Notes: generated from the letters alone by a model not told the origin. Shown: positions 11,321-21,635, counted from the first letter of the stretch. The stretch: 64,000 nucleotides of DNA from Isoetes taiwanensis (GCA_021234155.1 JAJEKV010000847.1:1-64000); one strand, 5' to 3'. Program-made: numbers and translations.

Positions 11321-11735
11321 TTATGTCACCAAGTTGATCTTCTCTGATCTTACATACTTTAATTGAATAAAACCCTTATTCACCATGTCCACGATATAGT
11401 GCATCTCCATTTCGATATGTTTGGTCCTCTGGGTGCAACACGAGGTTTTTGTCATTGCAATACAACTTTGATTGTCACAAAATAATTCTCTTTGTCTTCT
11501 TGTTTTATTTCCAACTCTTCCAGAATTAACCTTCTGGCCCAAATGATTTCTTTAGCAGCAAGAGTTGTTGAGGCATACTTTCCAGTTCCCTGGGTTGACA
11601 AAGCAATAGATGATTGTTTTTACTTCTCCAACTAGCGGGTGCTCCTCCTAACATCACAATGTATCCTGAAGTTGATTTGCATTCATCTAGATCTCCACAC
11701 CGGTCGGCATCAACTGTAACATTTTAATTTCAGAT
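11321..11735 (-). pseudogene. copia RNase H domain, broken
   Basis: Minus-strand translation shows VDADRCGDLDECKSTSGYIV (about 11725-11660), then ASWRSKNNHLL, GKYASTTLAAKEIIWA and, in the frame ending at 11321, LFCDNQSCIAM, TKHIEMEMHYI and VRSEKINLVT. These are the DAD(W)AG-D, STSGY, AxE, CDNQSA and KHI(D/E)xxxHxIR blocks of copia RNase H. The usual DADW is DADR here, and at least two frameshifts split the domain. It lies immediately upstream of the polypurine tract, as expected. Confidence 0.85.
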
Positions 11736-11739
11736 CCTT

Positions 11740-12760
11740 TGAGCGATAAACAATTCACATTGTTTTGTGCCTTTCAAAATCTCAAAACTTTCTTAGGCGC
11801 CAGCCAATGCTCATAACACGGATTATTGTTATATCTGCTCCAACACATTTACTATGAATGCAATGTCGGGTCTTGTATTGTTGGCAATGAACAATAAGCT
11901 TCCTACCAAATTTGTCTATATGGAATCTTACTCATTTTTCTCCTTCTCATCTTCACTCGAGGGCAAAGTTCCTTTGACGGGTTTGTTTCCGGCCATGATA
12001 GGTGCCTTCTGACATGCATTGCATTCTAGCATATTGAACTTCTCCAAAGACTGAATCTATGTACTTACCTTGATTTAGAGATATTGTCATGTTTGTTTGT
12101 CTCTTCTCACTTGAATTCCGTGAACCGTGTCAACTCTCAAGATCGTCATTTGGTACCGGTTTTGAGCATCTCCCTTGCATTTATTTAAAGAGTTCATATT
12201 ATTGGATGCCAAGATCTGAAGTCCACATACTGCTTTGCCATTATACAAAATTCTCCCTCATCCTTTAGTAGATAAACGTTGCCATCATTAGCCAACTTAG
12301 TAAAAGCTTTGTTCTTTCAAAAATTGTCAATACAAAATACCATTGTCTTGGAGATTGCTTCAGCCCATAGACTTTTCTTTAGTCTCCAAACTTTTGTCTT
12401 TCTCAACTTCAAAACCTTGAGCTTGTCTCATGTAAACCTCTTCCTCCAAATGCATTAAGGAAAGCGTGCAAAACATCCATATGGGTGTAAATCTAGATTT
12501 AAGGCATTTGATATGGCAATTATCATTCTAATCTTTGGCTAACTTAACAAGCGGTGAGTAGGTTTCATCAAAATCTACTCCCCTCTTTTTTGAATGAATA
12601 ATCTTGAGCAACCAGGTCTTGCTTTGTGCTTTGGGCTGCCATGCATTTGTTTTTCAACTTGAATACCCATTTGTTTCCCTATTGCATTCTTCCCCTTTGG
12701 CGGGTCTACTAATTCATATGAGGATGTTCTTTCGAATGACCTCATTTCCTCCATCATTAC
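11740..12760 (-). pseudogene. copia reverse transcriptase (RVT_2), broken
   Basis: The clearest part is 12757-12575: MMEEMRSFERTSSYELVDPP and then KGKNAIGKQMG, the start of the copia RT domain (EEMxSLxxNxTWELVxxPxGKxxIGxKWVFK). Downstream frames are shredded by stops and indels, with scraps such as MDVLHAFLNAFGG near 12480. I could not find an intact YVDD active-site block. The domain sits between integrase and RNase H. Confidence 0.75.
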
Positions 12761-12824
12761 AATTTTCCATTTTATTCTTTGTCAGGTGAGTTCTTGCCTC
12801 CTCAAAAGTCCCAGAATTCAGATT

Positions 12825-13151
12825 CTAACACCATAAATATTTTCGATACGTATTTATCCTCCGGTGGTTTTTGCAATCTGCTACTTTTACCATTCTCTCT
12901 CCTTCCAAATTTTTTCTATGTCGATGGCAATTTCTGTTCATTTGACCTTTCTCCTTAGTTTTTCTCTTCTTAACTTGATTGTTTTCCTTTCTTTGGTTCA
13001 TGTTCTGTCCTTCTCCCGCAACACTTCCATCCTCATTATTATCTTCTTGATTGTTTTCCTTTCTTTGGTTCATGTTCCCCGTTTCTTCCCTCGCAACCTT
13101 TCCATCCTCATTATTATCTTCTTCATCTTTGTGATGAGGAATCTTCGACAT
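12825..13151 (-). CDS. acidic and basic linker of the copia polyprotein with a 24-codon duplication
   Basis: This 108-codon minus-strand frame is very rich in N, E, D, K and Q and contains a 72-bp in-frame tandem duplication: MNQRKENNQEDNNEDG followed by VAGEG appears twice, + strand repeat starts at 12974 and 13046. It falls between integrase and reverse transcriptase. Copia polyproteins usually carry an unconserved hydrophilic linker at that place, so it is probably part of the polyprotein rather than a separate gene. Confidence 0.6.
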   Translation of the reverse strand: MSKIPHHKDEEDNNEDGKVAREETGNMNQRKENNQEDNNEDGSVAGEGQNMNQRKENNQVKKRKTKEKGQMNRNCHRHRKNLEGERMVKVADCKNHRRINTYRKYLWC

Positions 13152-13159
13152 CTATCTCA

Positions 13160-13990
13160 TTTTGAGTTATTGTTTTTCCTTTGTCTTTGTTGGGACTCAT
13201 CATATTATCGAGGAATTGTGTTTTCCTTCTCCTTTTGAATTCTCCTTTTTCTATTAGTAGTGCAGTATAAAACATTCTCTTGAAATATTACATCTCTTAC
13301 CAACACTTTCCCTTTAAGTGGATCCATACATTCTATAACCTTTGGAATGCATGTCATAGCCAACCAAATAGGTTATCCTTGACTGTCATCAATTTCAGTC
13401 TTAATTCACGGGAATGTGTGTGTATCCCAAACACCCAAACACTTTAAATATTTCATAATGAGGAGTTTTTCGACCAAATGACTTTCGGTATTTTACCTTC
13501 TATGCTTTTTTGATGGCGGGACTATTTTGTATGAGTACGGCAATCTTGACTGCCTCCTCCCACAAGAAATTGGGCGGAGACACGCATGCTTCAACATAGA
13601 TCTTGTAGCATTGAGAATTGTTTTGTTCTTCCTCTCGACCCACACCATTTGGCTGAGGTGTATAGCTGCAAGTAAATTGTCTCTTTATACCCCTGTCTTG
13701 ACAATATCTAACAAATTTTTCGACAAGTATTCTCCTCCCCGATCAGGATCTTACACATTTGATTCTTTTTCCGGTTTCACACTCTACCTTGGCTTTGCAA
13801 AAATTTTGAAGGCTTCAAAAGCTTGGTCTTTTGTTCTCAGACAGTAGAGTCTTGTTTTTCTGCTGTAATCATTAACAAATGTTATGAAATACCTTTTTCA
13901 TGTTATTCCTGTCACATTCAATGGATCACAAAGGTCAGTGTGAATTAAACCAAGAATTTCATTTGCTTTTCCTTTTGCCTTTGAAAAGGC
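13160..13990 (-). pseudogene. copia integrase core, broken
   Basis: Minus-strand frames show YCLRTKDQAFEAFKIFAK (about 13855-13795), then VRSxRGGEYLSKNLLDIV (about 13755-13700), TSANGVGREEEQN (about 13660) and YVEACVSPPNFLWEEAVKIA (about 13600-13535). These match the integrase run from YSR-T-W through SDRGGEF, Q-NG-ER-NR and W-EAV. Frameshifts separate the blocks. The + frame at 13527-13847 is its shadow. Confidence 0.75.
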
Positions 13991-14018
13991 AAATGGAGTC
14001 TTACCCAACATGCAACCC

Positions 14019-14279
14019 TCAAGTAGAACCACGATTTTCTATTGCTTTGTAGGATGACACCAATAATCCTTGCTTTATCATAAGTTCAATATTCTTCATA
14101 TTTGTGTGCCCAAGTCTTTCATGCCACATTGCAATATTTGGAGTTAGAGTCAAATTAACACTTCCAACTGATCGAGCATTTATACCAAACAAGTTGCCAA
14201 CTCTTCTTCCAAGGAATTTTAATTCATTTCCATCAAAGATTTTACAATGAGTCCTTTCAAAAATGACTTTCAATCCCAT
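14019..14279 (-). pseudogene. copia GAG-pre-integrase domain
   Basis: The 86-codon frame contains GLKVIFERTHCKIFDGNELK, then SVNLTLTPNIAMWHERLGHT and MKNIELMIKQGLL. WHxRLGHxN is the hallmark histidine block of the pre-integrase zinc-binding region. The frame ends early, before the expected C-x-x-C pair. It lies between the protease remnant and the integrase core. Confidence 0.85.
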
Positions 14280-14484
14280 ATCAACTAATTGAAATAGAAA
14301 TCAAATTTCTCACTAAGCTAGGAACACATAAAACATTTTGTAAGTTCACAAATTCTCCCATTCGAGGATCAAATGGCTTCGGTATGCCAACATCTTCAAT
14401 TCTTTGGAGGTCACCATTTCCAACTTGTATATGACCACCTTGACTTCCCTTTTTTTTTTCTTTAAGGATTTTTGAACTACATGC

Positions 14485-14535
14485 AATGGATTTTTACGCT
14501 CCACTATCTAGAATCATAAAATCATCATCATCATC
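14485..14535 (-). pseudogene. copia aspartic protease active site remnant
   Basis: Minus-strand translation gives DDDDFMILDSGA followed by a stop and then KSIACS. ILDSGA(T/S) is the catalytic motif of copia proteases. A stop directly after the motif shows that the polyprotein is dead here. Confidence 0.7.
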
Positions 14536-14605
14536 AATTCCGGCATTAGTAGCGGTAAAAAACCTTATGTTTTCTTACTTTATCCTCTTCATCTTAGTAA
14601 TTTCT

Positions 14606-14803
14606 TCAAGCATAACTTCTTACGCTATGTTTGCTTATCAAATATGAGTTGTTCCTGAATCTTCCTCTACCTCTTCCCTTGTGGCGAGAATATCCTCTTG
14701 TTCCCCTTTCTTTCCCCTTTGAGAAGTTCTTAGGTGATGAGCAATTGGATGCATAATGTCCTCTCCCTCCACAATTGTAGCAATTTATTTCTTTAGTCAT
14801 CAT
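14606..14803 (-). pseudogene. copia gag zinc knuckle (CCHC)
   Basis: The frame starts MMTKEINCYNCGGRGHYASN and completes a CX2CX4HX4C nucleocapsid knuckle. It is followed by a basic tail (KGRGRGRFRNN), as is common at the end of copia gag. The methionine may be internal to the original polyprotein. Confidence 0.85.
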
Positions 14804-15240
14804 AGGGAGTCTATTTTCAAGTGACCATATTGATTCTGGTTAAAACATGGGCCAAGCTTACCTCTTTTCTTCTCTTCTTTACCTTTTCCTTTTTGAATAA
14901 AACTTGTGTGGCATCTTCTTCTTCCATTACTTTGTTACGCTCTATTTACGTCTTTCAACATTCTTTCTACCTGGGTCCTTGTTCTTGCAAGGGTTCGATA
15001 AACATGGCTATGTTTCCAAAGGCAGTAACAGGACCTGGAAATGGCCAACACTACTTTCTTTGTTGAGAATAACACCCTCCTGCTCCCTCTAAGTCGACAA
15101 TGATATTGTCAAAGGTTTGAAAAACTCATTGACATTGTCTTTATCATGAAACCTTAGCCTTCTCATTTCATTTTCAAACACATCGATTTGTGAGGAGGTT
15201 TTTCTCCTCATAATTAAGGAACATATAACTCCACATCTCG

Positions 15241-15564
15241 CTAGGATGCAATCCTCTTATTTTTTAACACAATACTTGAGTTTACCTTACTCATTATAAT
15301 GCCTTGAGCCTCTCTTAGTTTTGCCACATCTACTGTGCCTCCTTTTTGTTGCTTTGGTGCCGGCTTACGCTTTCGGCTCCATTTCTCGAGCTCGAGCTTC
15401 CTTTGGCGGCTGACCTCAAAGAATACGCTCTTAGGTTCAACAATATCCCATAGCCCTTCTACTTGCAATACATGCTTGATCTTTTCTTTCCAAACTTGGA
15501 ATCCACGAGTCCCCCTTGAAAACATCAATGGCACTCCAGCGGGCTGCACCAAATCGCTTGCCAT
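15241..15564 (-). CDS. copia gag N-terminal part
   Basis: From an ATG at 15564 the product is MASDLVQPAGVPLMFSRGTR, then FQVWKEKIKHVLQVEGLWDIV. This is the beginning of copia gag: a short leader, F-W--M---L-V--LWD-V, then a charged region. The start codon is 25 bases inside the 5' LTR, close behind the primer-binding site. The frame ends after 107 residues at a stop, whereas a full gag should reach the zinc knuckle, so it is truncated by mutation. Confidence 0.8.
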   Translation of the reverse strand: MASDLVQPAGVPLMFSRGTRGFQVWKEKIKHVLQVEGLWDIVEPKSVFFEVSRQRKLELEKWSRKRKPAPKQQKGGTVDVAKLREAQGIIMSKVNSSIVLKNKRIAS

Positions 15565-15568
15565 TTGT

Positions 15569-15589
15569 CTCAACCTAGCTCGATACCTT
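15569..15589 (-). promoter_or_regulatory. primer-binding site (initiator Met-tRNA type)
   Basis: Directly inside the 5' LTR the minus strand reads AAGGTATCGAGCTAGGTTGA. It resembles the usual plant copia site TGGTATCAGAGCCAGGTT, with small differences that fall exactly at the CAG and CCAG parts. Confidence 0.75.
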
Positions 15590-16139
15590 TGTTAGAAATA
15601 AGCGTTGAATAGAACCAATATCATGTAACAATGTTAGATTTTCTTAGATTGATAATTTATCTATGTGTAAGAAACACCTCAATCTAATAGCACAAGATGA
15701 TTTTATATTCAACTCAACAAAAGAACAATTGTATAACACTAGCCAAGTCACTTCTTCAACTTATCATTAACATTGGCAATTATGACCATTGGAAATAATC
15801 TTAGCATTACTGTTTATATGAGATCGATGAGAATACTGCAGCTTCAAACTTCAAATAGGTCATTCAATTTCAAATCGATTCATACCTGCTTCACGGTTGC
15901 TCCTGCTAATTTCCAATGATCGAAAAACTCTGTATTACATCTTTATTTATCTTTGCAGTCCGACGGTCAAGCCAGACCGCCGATTGGCTCTTCATGTCTT
16001 CGTCATATTGAATCGATTCATTTGAACCGAAATTGGCTCCAAGGATCTTAGGTGCTTTAGGTGCTGTCTCAACTTTCTCACCTGTCACAGAATTTCCTTG
16101 AATATTTTTCCCATCTCAATTATGGCATGAATTCTAACA
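15590..16139 (-). repeat. copia 5' LTR
   Basis: This 550-bp copy begins TGTTAGAAATAAGC and ends GAATTCTAACA on +. The minus strand places it upstream of gag, so it carries the element's promoter. It differs from the other LTR mainly by 1-3 base indels at CTG, CAG, CCG and CG positions. Confidence 0.93.
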
Positions 16140-16144
16140 ATTCA
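16140..16144. repeat. target-site duplication ATTCA (right)
   Basis: Matches the ATTCA at 10680-10684. Confidence 0.85.
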
Positions 16145-16404
16145 GTTCTTGCAATAATATTTGGCATTGCTTTCACATTACCTTCATTATCTACAAATCA
16201 GCATTAAAATATTAAAACAAATCATGCAAGCTTTGACTGTGACACCATTTGTTCATAACTTGAAATATCAGAGCATTTTGGCAGACTTTAGATTACTTTG
16301 GGTTTGCAAGAATACATACTGTTTATGATACTTGCCCTATGAAGGAAAGCATGTTTGCACAAAATGGCACCCACGAAAGTATTACACGTCCTCATCATAG
16401 AGTC

Positions 16405-16462
16405 CCATAACCCGTTGGGTTCCCGTGGACGTAAAAATTCTTATCTTATCTTATCTTATATT
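16405..16462 (+). mobile_element. probable 3' end of a SINE or LINE with (TTATC)n tail
   Basis: GAGTCCCATAACCCG is followed by GGGTTCCCGTGGACGTAAAA and then a (TTATC)n run. The string GACGTAAAAAT before a short tandem tail is also present at the 3' end of the SINE at 36955-37090 on the other strand. This is probably a 5'-truncated relative. Confidence 0.45.
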
Positions 16463-18101
16463 TTCATTCTGATCCAGAAAGGGAGCAGAGGAAAGAATGG
16501 CTTGTGCTTTCTACCATTCAGACAGGCAGCTCAAACTGTCTCTTACCCTGCACATGCAATTGAAGAAGAATAATACAATAGCTAGTTGAACAATAACAAC
16601 TTAAAAACTTAAAAAGGTAGAACAGAGGCGTATCATATAAATGAAGATACAACAGTATAATTGAAGAGAGTCAGAAGCAAGATACCATTTCCATATCTCT
16701 TCCATGTACCCATCTATGGAGCACCCATATGCAAAAACATTTATTCACGGAGAACTTGAAGGTTGTTTTTTTTTGCACCAATGCTTAGATACCTAGATCT
16801 TAAAAAGAAAATGGCCGTAAAACAACAACCAAGTAATAAAAACATAAAAGCGAGAAATGGCATTGTGTCATGCGGAAGTCTTTTACCTCAAATAAAAAAG
16901 TGGAAGAACGACACGCAAGGAAAAATGCTGGCAAAACCTTGAATCACGAGCGGCAAACATGTTGAGATATGGATTATTGCTTGCGCACAAAGAAAGAAAA
17001 ACATGACACAATTATCTGCTGAAGATCTTTAAGAATCCGCCATGTAATTCACCCAAAGTCTTCAAACAATTTGCAAGCACAAATGCTCGAGAAAATCAAC
17101 CTTCAGTAGCAAAGCTTAGTGTGGAAAATCAGCCGTCAAGTAGGAAGCCCGGACTCTAATATCGGATCTGCATGCATGTTCTTGGCTTTTAAGAAATAAT
17201 GGTCTTCTTGCAGTGTTGTTTTCGGGGCCATGAAATCATAATCTTATTGGGCACACCGGACATCACAAACGCTCCCATGGCTTGGGAGGTACAGAACAAC
17301 CATGGCGGTGCCAGTTAGCCAGTTTCCACACCAACCGCCCAACAACAATTGCGACCACTAGTTTACAGCCAAGAGTAGGTTTGGAGCAGTCACCAAAATA
17401 TCTTAGGTATATTCCAGCATATACCTAGGATATGCCACAAACCCACATAAGCGAGGGTTTGCCCCCCTAGGGACAACCCAAAAATACAAAGAAAGCACTT
17501 AGACATAAGGATAAGATAGATAGATATTATTTTAAAGTCCACAGAGACTCTACAGCAGGCCAGAAACATGTCTATATATAATGCACCTAGGCTTTTAGGC
17601 TAGTAGTATCACACTAATTTTAGAACATATATCTCTCCAGTGCGAGACAGCGTAGAGTCTCTTATATAAGAGCTTTTAGGGTTTTAGACATCTATTAAAT
17701 ATGATGATAATAATCTAGTCACTTTACGTTCATTTCTCTTTATTATTCATTTTCAGCCATTGATATGGGGAATATTCCATATCATATTCCAAATGGAGAC
17801 ACCACAGCCGTCAGTTGACCCCTTGATGGGGGCAAACTGACATTTCCATGTTAGCATATAATTTCCTCCCAATGGTCCACAAGTCAGCTATGTAGTCAAA
17901 CAGATTAAAGAAAAATAGAAGGGCATTGAGGGATTTGAACCGTCCTGCCATTGGCAGACCCACAAAACATGTCATGACCAAACTAAACAAAGAACAAAGC
18001 AACAACAAGAACATAGCATTAAGAAAACAAAGTATTATTCTGCTACCAGCAGCTGCTGCAAACAAGACACCAGAAAACCCTTGAAGAAACTGCCAGCTTT
18101 G
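16463..18101. other. no gene recognised
   Basis: The region is AT-rich intergenic sequence. A 98-codon minus-strand frame (17811-18107) encodes a leucine- and phenylalanine-rich hydrophobic peptide with no recognisable family and is probably chance. A small palindrome (TTAGGTATAT against ATATACCTAGG) lies at about 17402-17430. Confidence 0.4.
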
Positions 18102-18111
18102 AAACATCCAA
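18102..18111. repeat. candidate target-site duplication (left) of the PME retrocopy
   Basis: AAACATCCAA here matches AAACATCTAA at 18860-18869, directly after the poly(A), with one mismatch in ten. Confidence 0.5.
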
Positions 18112-18862
18112 GAAAAAGCGGCTGAAAACCTGGCGAGGACGAGTTACATCAAAGCGGTGGCACTAAGGCTAGGCAGAGATGAAGTAGCCTTCCATGGATG
18201 TTCCTTCACAAGTTTTCAAGACACAATATATTCTCGCACATTGCGCTACTACTTCAAAGACTGCACAATCATAGGCACCATAGATTTGATCTTTGGAAAT
18301 CGACCACATGCCGGAGAAGCTGCAACATCTTCATACCAAATGCAGCCCGGTATTTGGACTTAGTTCTATAGCGCACATGGATGCATAGATCCTGCACAAG
18401 CCGCCCGGATTTGTCTTTAAAAGCTGCTCAATCAAAGGAACCCAAGATTATATGGATCAATATCCTTATTTGAACTCAACAAGCATAGGGCTTACACGGG
18501 CCGACCTTGGAAGCTCTATTCCATATCTGCTTTTTAAAAGCGGCTTTATGGGCGAATTGATCCACTTTCGGATGGGTGGCTTTCTTGGAGCGGAAGTTTG
18601 CCCTTGATACTCGTTCTTTCTTTGAATTTCAAAGCTATAGCCTTGGTGGTAGCGGTCTTGGGAAGAGTTCCTTGGTCTTCTCAACTCTGTGCCTCGATGT
18701 TGAAGTTCGATGATGAAAGTTTTATTGGGGCAAAGCTTGGCTTAGGCATCTAATATTCCTTTTGGTCTTCCTCTTCGAGGTGCTCAGGAGATCTTTGATC
18801 TCAAAATTTTTACTGGATATGTAAACCTACATTATGTCAAAAAAAAAAAAAAAAAAAAAAAA
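18112..18862 (+). pseudogene. 5'-truncated processed retrocopy of a pectin methylesterase
   Basis: Frames read ENLARTSYIKAVALRLGRDE, FHGCSFTSFQDTIY, YYFKDCTIIGTIDLIFGN, then GFVFKSCSIKGTQDYM, AYTGRPWKLYS, a GWLSWSGS-like block and ESFIGAKLGLGI before TAA at 18751. This is the C-terminal two thirds of the pectinesterase fold. Both catalytic aspartates (QDT and GTIDFIFG) and the GRPWK arginine block are present. Active enzymes de-esterify cell-wall homogalacturonan. At least four frameshifts or stops kill this copy. No intron interrupts it, and it ends in 24 A about 85 bp after the stop with a likely 10-bp flanking duplication, so it was probably reverse-transcribed from an mRNA by LINE machinery. 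Confidence 0.8.
18839..18862 (+). repeat. poly(A) tail of the PME retrocopy (A24)
   Basis: A pure run of 24 A lies about 85 bases after the pseudogene's stop codon. It sits where a transcript's poly(A) tail would be and is followed by the right candidate target duplication. Confidence 0.75.
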
Positions 18863-18869
18863 CATCTAA

Positions 18870-19656
18870 TAGCGGTACGCCTCGCCATGTACCGCCGCCT
18901 GCGCCTGTTCCTTGCTCCACACTTGACCTAAACCAAAATACTTAAAATAGAATACACCACATCGCCAATATGAAAGTCTCTAAATAGCAACATACCCCGT
19001 CATCTTCTTTTAACATCTCCATGTGACATTTTCTACAAGCTAAAATAGCAATTTCAATAAAGGCATCTCCTTGGGTCAAACCAGCCCATCCACCATAAAG
19101 CATCATACGAAAATATATAGGGGAGGGTGCCCCAATGGCCTACTTTTTGCCCTTTAATAGCCACCTTGCCTACAATAGCCCACCTTAAAAAAGTACTAAA
19201 AATTAAACTAAATGCATGGTACATTAATGGGCACTTGTGGGCCAATGAAAGGTCAGTGTGAAGCGTTTGGTGGTCGTTGAAGGCACTTTTAGTGGTCCAT
19301 TGAAGGGCATTTAGTGGTCTATTGGGGTCAAAATAAGGATAGAACTTAAAATCTTCATAGCGAGCTTTAAATTTGTCAAAAAAAACTCGACTTTAGTACC
19401 AATTGAAAGCTAAACATGGAAATTTTATTGTGTTATATCAAAATAGGTGATTAAAAACAATTAAACCCGTCATAATATAATTTTTACCCTTAAGTGGGTG
19501 CTTTATGGGCACCCTCCCCTACTTATACACTGCCATAACCATTCACAATCTTATAATCTTATGTAACACCGTAAGCTTTTCACATTTTGGGAGCTTTATT
19601 GCTCTTTCACCCATTATATCAAGCCTGGCAATAAAATAGCACATGTGATTCGCACC
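18870..19656. other. upstream intergenic region of the PHP gene
   Basis: No ORF with a domain is present. The last 150 bases before the PHP start codon are the likely 5' UTR and core promoter. A TATA-like word (ATTATATCAAG, about 19612) is visible but unproven. Two direct matches of GGGAGGGTGCCC-type sequence (19120, and inverted at 19509) suggest a small inverted-repeat element (about 19117-19522). Confidence 0.35.
19117..19525. repeat. possible small TIR element upstream of the PHP gene
   Basis: ATAGGGGAGGGTGCCC at about 19117 is mirrored by GGGCACCCTCCCCTA at about 19507-19521. The pair is separated by roughly 400 bases of AT-rich non-coding sequence, as expected for a MITE. No clear target duplication was found. 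Confidence 0.5.
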
Positions 19657-21583
19657 ATGGCGCCTAATAAGAACAAGAAGAAGAGGAAGAAAACATCCAA
19701 CAAAAACAGGAATATGCAAGAACGAGAAGCTCTCGAATATGTTACGCAGTGGTGTTCAAGGGACCCAGTTACTACCGGTGCCCTTTTAGTTGATTTACAT
19801 TCTCATAGCACGTTTAGTGATGGCACATTGACGCCAACTCAGTTGTTGCAGAAGGCTTCTGGTAGAGGAGTAAGTTCATGTATAATGAAACCTTGAACAG
19901 TTTTTTGATCTTTTTTATGTCGGAGACGCTAAATATAAGATCGAATTAGCAGGTGAAAGTTCTAGCCTTGACAGACCATGATACCATGGCAGGAATTCCT
20001 GAGGCAGTGGAAGCTGCCCACAAATATGGAGTTAGGTTAATTCCTGGCGTGGAAATGAGCACAACTTTTGGTGAAGGGTAAGTGCCTGTTTTATATTGGC
20101 CCACTTATTTTTTTTGAGTGACAGTCTTGGTATAGAGATTGCTTTGCAGAGAATTGGTGCATATATTAGGGTACTATGGTTGTTGTGGTCCTTGTGGAAG
20201 AGGAGAGCTAGAACAGAGTTTAATGAGGATCCGAGAAGGGAGATATGTTAGAGCACAATCTATGGTGTGCAAGCTGCAGATGCTGGGAAAGCATATAACC
20301 TTGGATAGGGTTTTAGAGTTGGCTGGAAAGGATACTGCTCCTGGAAGACCTCACGTTGCACGTGCCCTTCTCGAAGCAGGCCATATAAATAATATTAGGG
20401 AGGCTTTTGATAAGTATCTCTACGATGGCGGACCTGCTTATTCCAGGTTTTTTTCAGTTGATGATGTTCAGTACACTTCTACAAGGGTGCCTCTGTACTG
20501 ATTGTTGAGCTGCAGTGGGTATGAAGTTTCTGCAGAGGAAGGAGTGAAATTAATTCTTCGTACTGGAGGAATTGCAACACTAGCACATCCATGGAGATTG
20601 AAGCATGCCATCCCTGTTATCAGAGGCCTAAAGGAAGTTGGTCTACATGCAATGGAAGTGTACAAGTCAGATGGTAAAGATGCAGGTGAGTCCTCTTATA
20701 GAAGGAAATTTATCAAAATTGTTGCCAGCTAAATCTAGGATGTTGGTTCAAACTCGGATGATATGCTTTGCATGCAAGATTTTAGTTTTAATATTGTGAC
20801 TACTTGTTTAGTTGGCTATAAATTTTCTCCCATTAGCTTATAGGATCTATGGCTTTAGTGGGGCCTATGATATTATAGAAGCAGAAGATGAAGACGTATT
20901 GTAGTTATTGAAAGAATAAGAATTGATAAACCACATGCCAGATCAGGCTTTGTCAAGTCTATTGAAAGGAACTGGTTGCAAGGTCCAGTAAGTAGGTCAC
21001 TTAGTAAACATTCTGGAAAGGGTACTTGGAAGAAAGAGAGGGATGGATTAGCCTCGGATGGTTGTCTGCTTGTTATGTTGGCTTATCTATGATCAAGTCT
21101 ATATCTTTTATATTTTCACATTCCAACGTGGATGTCAAGCATAGAATTTTTGCATTTTTTTGTTTTCCTTTTGCCCAATAAGATTGACATAGCATTTTGA
21201 AATTCTTTGCAGGATTTGCAGAATTAGCAAGCTGTTATGATCTTCTAATGCTTGGAGGTTCTGATTTTCATGGGACAGGATCTCCTGGAGAGGTTTTGAT
21301 GGGATCTATTCCTCTACCAATTAAGGCATTGCATCAGTTTGTTCGGCTTTCTGAACCAATATGGTGGAATGCCTTAAGGAAAATATTGCAAGAATATGCA
21401 GAATTGAAACAGGAAGGATACAATTTTAATAAGTTGATCTGGTTGGGGGATATATCTTTACAGAAGGATACTCTCTGTCTCTCACGGTGGTTGGGACAAG
21501 ATGAAAGAACTCACCTTCTTCAGGTAGCAGCCGAATTCAAACTGGAAGAGGCAACTGAAAGTGAAAATCTAGCTTTCAGTTAG
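19657..21583 (+). CDS. PHP-domain metal-dependent phosphoesterase (TrpH/YciV-type), five exons
   Basis: The start is the ATG in CACCATGG at 19657. Exons at 19657-19869, 19953-20077, 20150-20446, 20516-20685 and 21213-21583 have GT-AG junctions and keep phase, giving 391 residues. The N-terminus is lysine-rich (about residues 4-18), perhaps a nuclear or RNA-binding tail. The PHP domain carries DLHSHSTFSDG (H48, H50, D55), LTDHDTMAG (79-85), GVEMS (103-107), HVARAL (181-186), LAHPW (H236) and GGSDFHG (D286, H288), so the metal ligands are complete. Bacterial relatives (YciV/TrpH) act as 3'-phosphonucleotide phosphatases or 5'-3' exonucleases on RNA; plant members are poorly characterised. A C-terminal tail of about 100 residues follows. 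Nothing suggests a pseudogene. Confidence 0.9.
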
Positions 21584-21635
21584 CTGGTAACACATTCTTT
21601 CATTTGGAGAAATAAATAGCTCAAGCAGGATATCA

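Larger units (their letters stand above)
10685..16139 (-). mobile_element. complete Ty1-copia LTR retrotransposon (5.46 kb), coding-defective
   Basis: Two 550-bp direct LTRs (10685-11234 and 15590-16139) are flanked by the 5-bp duplication ATTCA. On the minus strand the order is gag, CCHC knuckle, aspartic protease (LDSGA), GAG-pre-integrase, integrase, reverse transcriptase and RNase H, which is the copia order with integrase before RT. A primer-binding site complementary to initiator Met-tRNA and a polypurine tract sit at the expected LTR edges. Every domain is interrupted by frameshifts or stops, so the copy cannot make a full polyprotein. The LTRs differ by few substitutions but many 1-3 bp indels. 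Either the insertion is moderately old or part of the damage is sequencing error. Confidence 0.95.

Noticed and set aside
17811-18107. 98-aa hydrophobic minus-strand ORF as a membrane protein
   Set aside because: The F/L-rich content follows from base composition. There is no family resemblance, and it ends at the PME retrocopy junction.
19645-19656. GTG-initiated longer start of the PHP protein
   Set aside because: Plant translation should start at the ATG of CACCATGG at 19657.
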